64,000 bases of DNA from Phaeotremella fagi (Eukaryota; Basidiomycota; Tremellomycetes; Tremellales; Phaeotremellaceae), in NCBI GenBank assembly GCA_001599715.1, contig BCHU01000012.1, forward strand, positions 434,001-498,000. Reading direction: 5' to 3'. Each line of letters begins with the position of its first letter. Position 1 is the stretch's first letter. The notes below the pieces were generated by a model, which was given only the letters and a program-made list of their open reading frames with translations, was not told the DNA's origin and did no database searches. A program made the translations under genes and the position numbers. Shown in pieces: positions 58,399 through 64,000 of the stretch.

Positions 58399-58911
58399 AT
58401 GTCATCTAACACCTCGTCAATCACAAGGAAGATCAACCCTTGGAAGATTGTCAACAATATCCACACTGGAATTCTCACAGTGACCAACGATCAAAATTCA
58501 CAATTCGGTTTAAAGGCTCCTCAAACCTACGATCAAAGATATAGAATATTTCCACTCTCACCAAATACAAAATCATTGTTCCCTATCGAGATACAAGGCT
58601 CTATATTCGTTCCGAAATTCTATAACGATCAAAACCCTCACATTTTTGTTCCGCTGGATACACTGTCTCTTTCGCTGTACGATTCTTCGATTTCAAATCA
58701 TGAATTACAGATAAACAAAATTTCGGAAAGCAGTAGTCAGGATTTCTATTTGGCTAGTTTGACCGTTGGTCCTTTACCAGTTCAACATTGTGGTGATACG
58801 GAGTCGTGGAGGGCTCCAAGGAACGTATTTTATAATTTTGAAAGGGGTGATGGTGGATTTACACTGGATGCTCTTGTTCAGGCTTTGGAGGAAGATATTG
58901 TTCATGTCTAG
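58399..58911 (+). CDS. island C orphan protein 1
   Basis: An intronless frame of 170 residues starts MSSNTSSITRKINPWKIVNN and contains a beta-rich middle (IFVPKFYNDQNPHIFVPLD) and SLTVGPLPVQHCGDTESWRA. No signal peptide, membrane span or known domain is visible. It is the first of four short single-exon genes in the same orientation. It shows no clear similarity to the other three by eye. The 1,057 bp that follow to 59968 hold nothing I can support. Confidence 0.5.
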   Translation: MSSNTSSITRKINPWKIVNNIHTGILTVTNDQNSQFGLKAPQTYDQRYRIFPLSPNTKSLFPIEIQGSIFVPKFYNDQNPHIFVPLDTLSLSLYDSSISNHELQINKISESSSQDFYLASLTVGPLPVQHCGDTESWRAPRNVFYNFERGDGGFTLDALVQALEEDIVHV

Positions 58912-59968
58912 AGGCAATGTTTGGGTAAGAGATTAGTGTCTTGATATTTGATTATGAAAGTCCTAGTATTTAGTGTTGTCAGGAAGTATACTCCTTTTCG
59001 ACATGTATCGCATAAAAGCTCTCTACAGCGATTACTGAGAGTAGCATCTGAAGGCTGTATACGAAGCACACGACCATTTTTGAAGCCACTACAAAAATGC
59101 TTGAGCTTCCTATCAACCAACATTTTGCTGTGCAGAGAGTCTTAAAGTACCTACAGTACAGGCAGAACTCCTCTTTGGAGACCTGTCGTTGACCTTTCGA
59201 GAAAAGCATTTCTCAGCTCTACCGACGTCTAAGGTCTTCAACAGGTTATGTGTTCCACGCATATCCATTATAAAACCATACCGAACCTCCCGATGAAGTA
59301 CTTAGATTTTGCAAGGGGTATTTCCACTGGACTACTGTTGAATGCTCTTCTGTTCCTTTCAGAACGTACTCGTATTCTATGGCGTCTCTAACACAGGCAT
59401 CCACTCAAGAACAAAAGTAACAAAATTGCTTCCTTTCAAGTTGTTTCCCGTCAGAATGTCCAAACTATAAGTGTAAATCCATTCACAAAAATGTACAGTA
59501 TGTACACATAGTAGACACAAGAGTTAAATGCGTGTATAACACTTACAAATTCGATCAAGAGTTGTATGATCACAAGGTGAAATCGTCAAGATTCGTAAAG
59601 AAAAACTCAACGTAAGCTAATCAAACGGCAACTTGATCCTCGTACGTACAGAATCTAAGTCAAACCTTCGAGCAGCAAACAATCGCTACGTGACAACAAC
59701 AGACCGATAGAAGTAGCTTTTCTGCAGAACGTCGTCCGTACTAGTCGTCAAAGTGGCAAATTATCCCTGTGCCACAACGCATCGTCATCTGTACAGTAAA
59801 TCGAGCAGTGATGTCTTCGTTGGGTGGAGCACTGTTTTCAAAGGAAAATTCTGTCCTTTGATAGCATTGGAGCACTCCGCTTTACTGTTCGGATTGAATA
59901 ACTAGCTGGGATGGCAAAGTTTTTTCGTCCCCGCTTCTCTCATTTTTACTTCAACAACTGATTTCAGA
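58912..59968. other. intergenic stretch, no gene seen
   Basis: Only short frames without coding character occur here. TACAGTA heptamers are seen near 59151, 59492 and 59793. The right end is T-rich and pyrimidine-rich before the next ATG. It may hold decayed copies of orphan genes too diverged to see. Confidence 0.4.
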
Positions 59969-60502
59969 ATGTCCCTCACAGAACAACAATATTCAGTTTT
60001 CAAGGAATCAGACTTCGATGCCGACTTCAGTGAAGATCGATCCGTGCTTTACATTCAGCACTACGGAGAATATAAGACCATCGATACTGGCGGAACGTAT
60101 GAAACCATGCGATCGGACCCTCCCTCATTTCCCATAAGAACACTCACAGACGCCTCAGACAAAGTCATCATTCAAGGAGCCGTACAATGGGAGACCCACC
60201 CCCTCGAACTAGCTTTATGGTCAGACTACATTCCTGTTTCTGATAAAAACAATCTCATCAAGCTGGGTAGTCTCCGCCACCTCAACCCAGCTGTTAAAAC
60301 TCTTGTTGGAATTCATGGGTTGGATATCCCAGAGAATTCCTTAAACGAATCAACTTTCACTGGTGTTTATTTCAGTAGTCTCGACAGACCTTTACTTCAT
60401 GAAAGCACTCCAGCCCGAGTAGCTGTCACCTATGAATTCTCAATGAATAAAACGGTCAATGGTGTTTCAGGCTCCGAAGATGAGAATCCGAAAGATGTTT
60501 GA
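59969..60502 (+). CDS. island C orphan protein 2
   Basis: This intronless frame of 177 residues begins MSLTEQQYSVFKESDFDADF and contains SVLYIQHYGEYKTIDTGGTY, HPLELALWSDYIPVSDKNNL and LVGIHGLDIPENSLNESTFT. It ends acidic (GSEDENPKDV). It is likely a soluble protein of mixed beta and coil. No domain, signal peptide or membrane span is recognisable, and it is not an evident paralogue of its neighbours. The codon use looks coding. Confidence 0.5.
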   Translation: MSLTEQQYSVFKESDFDADFSEDRSVLYIQHYGEYKTIDTGGTYETMRSDPPSFPIRTLTDASDKVIIQGAVQWETHPLELALWSDYIPVSDKNNLIKLGSLRHLNPAVKTLVGIHGLDIPENSLNESTFTGVYFSSLDRPLLHESTPARVAVTYEFSMNKTVNGVSGSEDENPKDV

Positions 60503-60966
60503 TCGGTGTTGGGAGGTTTATGAGTGTTAGGAGGCTTTATGATAGTGTGACTCGATAGGTAAAGGTACGGTGACGAGATTGTAATATTAAGTAGTGAAGA
60601 TGAATGTTTCGTAGCTTTGAATGCTTGGTTTTGGCACTTCAATCTGCATTCACGACGTTCGTAAATACTATACTCGTACTTCACCTCGAACTTTGGCAGG
60701 TTTATGTGTCTCCACTCCAGTAGCCCTTTCTGGAAATCAAGCGTCGTCTCACTCTGCAGTCTCGCACTGTACATATCACCAGTTTCATCTACATCAAACA
60801 TTGCATGTTAGCACTAACAAAGGCCATCGGGGCACAACTCCTTTTTGGATATTAAATAAAGCTCCATTCATTATTGTCTCCTACAAAAAAGATTACTCCG
60901 TTTATCAAAACCCCTGCAGCCTCATATACTGTATCCCCTACGTAATTCCGCTCTTTTCATGTACGT

Positions 60967-61042
60967 CAACATACAAAGGGTGACACCTCTTTTGATCTGA
61001 TGCTTTGTGATGGCAAACCTTTGTAGAGAGGACATATAAATA
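60967..61042 (+). promoter_or_regulatory. promoter block of island C gene 3, copied upstream of gene 4
   Basis: Positions 60967-61000 (CAACATACAAAGGGTGACAC and on to CCTCTTTTGATCTGA) recur at 62261-62295, 186 and 191 bp before the two start codons. A TATAAATA box lies at 61035-61042, about 110 bp before the ATG, followed by a CT-rich tract. Conservation of the block next to diverged coding copies suggests a promoter or a recent duplication edge. Confidence 0.55.
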
Positions 61043-61152
61043 GGGGAGTTTTGCCTCTCCCTCGTCCTTATCCCAATATATTTATCAAGAAAACCTGAAC
61101 CAATAAACAACAATAAAACACCAAACAAACAATCAACAATACTACACCAGCA

Positions 61153-61800
61153 ATGACTTCTCCTCTTTCTGTCAACAGCAGCACTACCCCTTCAATAAAC
61201 GTCACCATAATGGCTGACGATGATCCTAAAAAAAGACAATCGTTTGTCTCTATCTCATACGTAGGTCCCGACCAAAGTATTGTTGATACAATCACTCCAT
61301 CTCCATTTTTCCTCCTCGACACCCAAGATCATAAATTCACTTCCGTCTACGACGACAAGGTTACCATCACTTATACAGGTGATGATGTCTCATTTCAGTC
61401 AAGTTGTGGTCTTGATACCAAAGGTCTCGAGTCTTTTAAAACTGCGACAAACAATAAAAAAGCGGCTATAGATGCAGCCAGAGAACGACAATTTCTTGCT
61501 AACCAGGTATACGAAAGCGATTTAGACCGCGAGGCTAACTCTCGGGTAGAATTGGGTAAAGAGTTCAGACTCAAGCAGATTCGCGACGCGTATTATAAGG
61601 TGTGCAGGGAAACAGCCATCATGGAAAGAGAGGCTAGAGAGAAGTTCAGTAGCTTATTCCCTGATGAGAAGAGAGATGAGTGGGAGACTAAAAAATTTGG
61701 TGTGATCAAATCTGAGTGTTTCAGGCTTAGTGGTTCCGAATCCGTAGACGAATCCGCAGGTGGTGAAGAAGAATCTCACACATCAACTGCTAGTTTGTAG
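61153..61800 (+). CDS. island C orphan family protein 3 (paralogue of gene 4)
   Basis: An intronless frame of 215 residues opens MTSPLSVNSSTTPSINVTIM. It has a beta-like domain ending DDKVTITYTGDDVSF and CGLDTKGLES, then a charged helical part (AAIDAARERQFLANQVYESD, then EANSRVELGKEFRLKQIRDA) and an acidic Ser/Glu tail. Gene 4 shares the segment DT..(8)..K or S-V-x-ITYxGD and the following S-C-x-L-x-x-x-x-x-x-x pattern in the same spacing. No known domain, signal peptide or membrane span is visible. Function is unknown. The promoter block is shared with gene 4. Confidence 0.6.
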   Translation: MTSPLSVNSSTTPSINVTIMADDDPKKRQSFVSISYVGPDQSIVDTITPSPFFLLDTQDHKFTSVYDDKVTITYTGDDVSFQSSCGLDTKGLESFKTATNNKKAAIDAARERQFLANQVYESDLDREANSRVELGKEFRLKQIRDAYYKVCRETAIMEREAREKFSSLFPDEKRDEWETKKFGVIKSECFRLSGSESVDESAGGEEESHTSTASL

Positions 61801-62260
61801 CGAGTTACAGTTAGTCAGTTCATAAGGTTTTGATTTGAATAGTAGTATGTACAAGTATTTGATGAATAGTGTGGATGTCTAAAATCTATCAGTGAAGTGC
61901 AAATGAAGTTATGAAGCTCATGGCATCATCCTGAGTGTAGATAAGGCATATAAAGACAAAGGTCTAAGGCTTTCATAGTCTCTGCGGAGGCTTTAGCGGA
62001 TACCAAGCAAGTACATAAGAGCAAGAATTGTACAGTAGCCCGTTCAAATGGGTGACAGTGAAACTTTGCATTTCTCCTCCAGTCGCCTTATTTGCTCTTT
62101 TAGGAGTCAAATGGATACTCACCTTACAATCATATCCTCTGTTCCAACTACTAGCCCCAGTATATCTCGAATGACGAGGAATGGCCGTCTATAAGCTGCA
62201 ACGTCATACTGCAAGAGTACTGTATACCCCCTAAAACATTCTGCTCCTTTCATATCCCAT

Positions 62261-62295
62261 CAACAAACAAAGGGTTAACGCCTCTTTTGATCTGA
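62261..62295 (+). promoter_or_regulatory. second copy of the island C promoter block
   Basis: CAACAAACAAAGGGTTAACG and the following CCTCTTTTGATCTGA match 60967-61000 with few changes. A similar CTCCCTCCTTCTTGTCC tract follows in both. No clear TATA box is kept here; the TATAAATA of the first copy aligns with TAGATAAGA. Confidence 0.5.
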
Positions 62296-62451
62296 GATTG
62301 ATATGAGAGACTTTTGCTGGGAAGACATGTAGATAAGAGACCTTTTTGGCCACTCCCTCCTTCTTGTCCAAATATTTTCTTGGGAAATTCTTGTTCAATC
62401 CAATCAACAAAACAACTGAAAAACTCAAATCAATCGCCCAACAATTCAACA

Positions 62452-63058
62452 ATGTCCGATTCAACCACCTCAGTTCCAACTTTGAAGTTCAACTTGGATC
62501 ATGCTCCTATTTACACCGAGAAAGAACACTTCATCACTGCCACAGGTTATGATGGAAGAGACGAAAGTGTTCGAAAAGCTATAAACAACTGGTCCCGCTA
62601 CCGTCTCGACACAGAAAAGTGTACTCTCACATCAACTATCAAAAAAATCAGTCGTTATCACTTACAAAGGTGACCAACCAAAATTCGGTTCATGTTCTAA
62701 ACTCGGTGAAGAAGATCAATGCAAGCGCGACAAGGCGTTGAAACGAAAAAAAGATCTGCTATCTCAAAGCGCAGATCAAATGGAGTTCGGCAATGCATTG
62801 TTGAGAATAGGTAATAGCGTTTCAGATTTAGGTGGCGATAAATACAAAGATAAAGTTGAGAAGGTGGTGGAGTTGATTCGTGAGATTGGGTGGGAGGAGA
62901 CCCGGCTAGCATGCGTTGTCAGGAATGAAGCTCATGAAGAGTTTGATAAACAATATTCACCCGACTGTGATGATGAGTATTGTACTCAATATGTAGGCGA
63001 GATCCAATCTTCTACTTTCAGTCTTAGTTCAGACAGAGAGTGTGATGATTCAGATTGA
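62452..63058 (+). pseudogene. island C orphan family member 4, frameshifted in an A7 run
   Basis: The first frame (MSDSTTSVPTLKFNLDHAPI onward) reaches DTEKCTLTSTIKK and then hits a stop at about 62671. From just after the A7 run at 62641-62647 the next frame continues SVVITYKGDQPKFGSCSKLG and a charged helical part to a stop at 63056-63058. Around the run, gene 3 and this gene align without gaps over 23 residues if one base is skipped. The A7 tract is the likely site. It may be a real disabling change, a sequencing error or a strain difference; slippage during expression is possible but unsupported. No intron fits the gap in frame. Confidence 0.7.
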
Positions 63059-63424
63059 TGTTTCTTGAGGATCAACTGCTAGTTTCGGAATGAGTTCGTT
63101 AGTTTAATGTAGTCAGGCGTATGTACCGGTAAATGATGAATAGCGTGGATGTTTTCATTTCCTCCAGCGAACGACATATTGTAGTTCAAATGACCAGGTC
63201 ACGACTGACGATCATTACAGACTTAATCACGCCTTTCGGTACTGTAACTGAAGAACTCTGGAGACTATTGCCATGCTATGAACTACCTCCGTCGAACTAC
63301 CTTTTTTGAGCTCAGCTAGATGCATATACAACGTGACTTCAACTGGCACAAGTAGTTCAAGTATCGTACTTTTTGGTCAAGTTATTATATTCAGTCGTGA
63401 CCGACCTCAAGAATTATGCAAATT

Positions 63425-63444
63425 CTGTACAAGTACTTGTACAG
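63425..63444. repeat. perfect 20-bp palindrome in intergenic DNA
   Basis: CTGTACAAGTACTTGTACAG equals its own reverse complement. It sits in the 487-bp gap (63059-63545) between the end of the frameshifted gene and the convergent gene at the window edge, and overlaps a TACAGTAC motif. It may be a terminator-like hairpin or a dimeric protein-binding site. Confidence 0.8.
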
Positions 63445-63545
63445 TACACGTACGGTAGATCGTGAATAAAAATACATCGTAAGATTCACACAGAGATGAC
63501 ATCAAACACAAGGTATAACATCAATCAGATATAAGTTCTTTCACA

Positions 63546-64000
63546 CTATTTTCGATTAAACTTCTGTAAAAGACTTTCAGCAGTTGGAACCTCAGGTTTC
63601 GAAGAAGTACTAGAAGTTCTTTTCTTACCCAAAGTAAATCCTAAAACTCGGTTTGGTTCCTTGGCGAAAGGTGGTGTACTAATACCATTACCGAACGTAG
63701 ATACAGATAACATCTCGGGTGTGGTCGTACTGGCTGTCGGAAGACCTAAACCGCCCAAAGAAGTTTTGAATTCATCACCGTTACCGTTACCGTTGCTACT
63801 TGGTGAGATTGAAAATGTTGAAGGTGATTTACGTAATGTTAAACGATTGATCAATGGTGATTCTTTGAATGATGATGCTGGATTAGAATCTGGTGTACCT
63901 TTAGATAATACTGGTAGTGTACCGTCAGAAGATGTATTTGACGTCATTGCCGGTGCTAAAGTTGATTTGACGTTGATGGATGATGATGGTTGACCTTTGA
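63546..64000 (-). CDS. C-terminal part of a Ser/Thr/Gly-rich protein, cut by the window edge
   Basis: The reverse-strand frame is open from the right edge to a stop at 63546. It reads SSSINVKSTLAPAMTSNTSS, NRLTLRKSPSTFSISPSSNG, FKTSLGGLGLPTASTTTPEM and ends FTLGKKRTSSTSSKPEVPTA and ESLLQKFNRK. It is low-complexity, likely disordered, and rich in possible phosphorylation sites. An Asn-Gly repeat (NGNGNGD) is present. The start and identity lie outside the window. I do not recognise the protein. Confidence 0.55.
   Translation of the reverse strand, partial: KGQPSSSINVKSTLAPAMTSNTSSDGTLPVLSKGTPDSNPASSFKESPLINRLTLRKSPSTFSISPSSNGNGNGDEFKTSLGGLGLPTASTTTPEMLSVSTFGNGISTPPFAKEPNRVLGFTLGKKRTSSTSSKPEVPTAESLLQKFNRK

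Noticed and set aside
58948..59209. Small genes on both strands between island C genes 1 and 2
   Set aside because: Frames are short, overlap each other on opposite strands and show no coding character.
62616..62656. Intron explaining the island C frameshift
   Set aside because: A GT..CAG pair exists, but it is too short and does not restore the paralogue frame; skipping one base in the A7 run aligns perfectly.

Overview
This is nuclear DNA from an intron-rich basidiomycete yeast, most likely a tremellomycete close to Cryptococcus or Kwoniella. The grounds are dense genes, many introns of about 45-70 nt with GT..AG ends and CTNAC-like branch points, and recognisable fungal orthologues. The genus call is inference.

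Housekeeping genes form several blocks. Left (0.7-7.3 kb): a p24 cargo receptor, the ribosome-associated Hsp70 SSZ1 (reverse), and a CRIB-domain Cdc42/Rac effector without a kinase. Middle-left (13.2-35.8 kb): DCN1, septin CDC10, a ZigA/YciC-like CobW GTPase, uroporphyrinogen-III synthase, a UPF0390 protein, phosphatidylserine decarboxylase, exosome subunit RRP46, mitochondrial amidotransferase subunit A, NST1, TIM23 and the exosome helicase MTR4. Middle (36.5-44.0 kb): a CSC1/OSCA-like channel, GET2 and DAHP synthase. Right (48.8-58.0 kb): NFS1, SUS1, a PIN-like transporter, a long unrecognised protein and a five-to-seven-span membrane protein. Many neighbours are divergent pairs sharing 230-440 bp promoters.

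Three accessory islands interrupt this. Island A (7.6-13.0 kb) holds tandem, intronless, reverse-strand genes of an unrecognised family: two close copies with duplicated promoters and 3' flanks, one diverged copy, and at least three decayed copies. Island B (44.2-48.5 kb) has three diverged paralogues of another unrecognised family, plus a three-exon gene that lacks a long first ORF. Three of these four genes start with a 14-nt first exon. Island C (58.4-63.1 kb) has four short intronless orphan genes. The last two are paralogues with copied promoters, and the second carries a one-base frameshift in an A7 run. These islands look like lineage-specific birth-and-death gene clusters. I recognise no domain in them and assign no function.

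Gene-structure oddities are the other theme: an SSZ1 start codon split by an intron, a DCN1 first exon that is only ATG, a likely GC-AG or alternative-donor intron in GET2, a final NFS1 exon carrying only the conserved terminal His and stop, and an unusually long first intron in SUS1.
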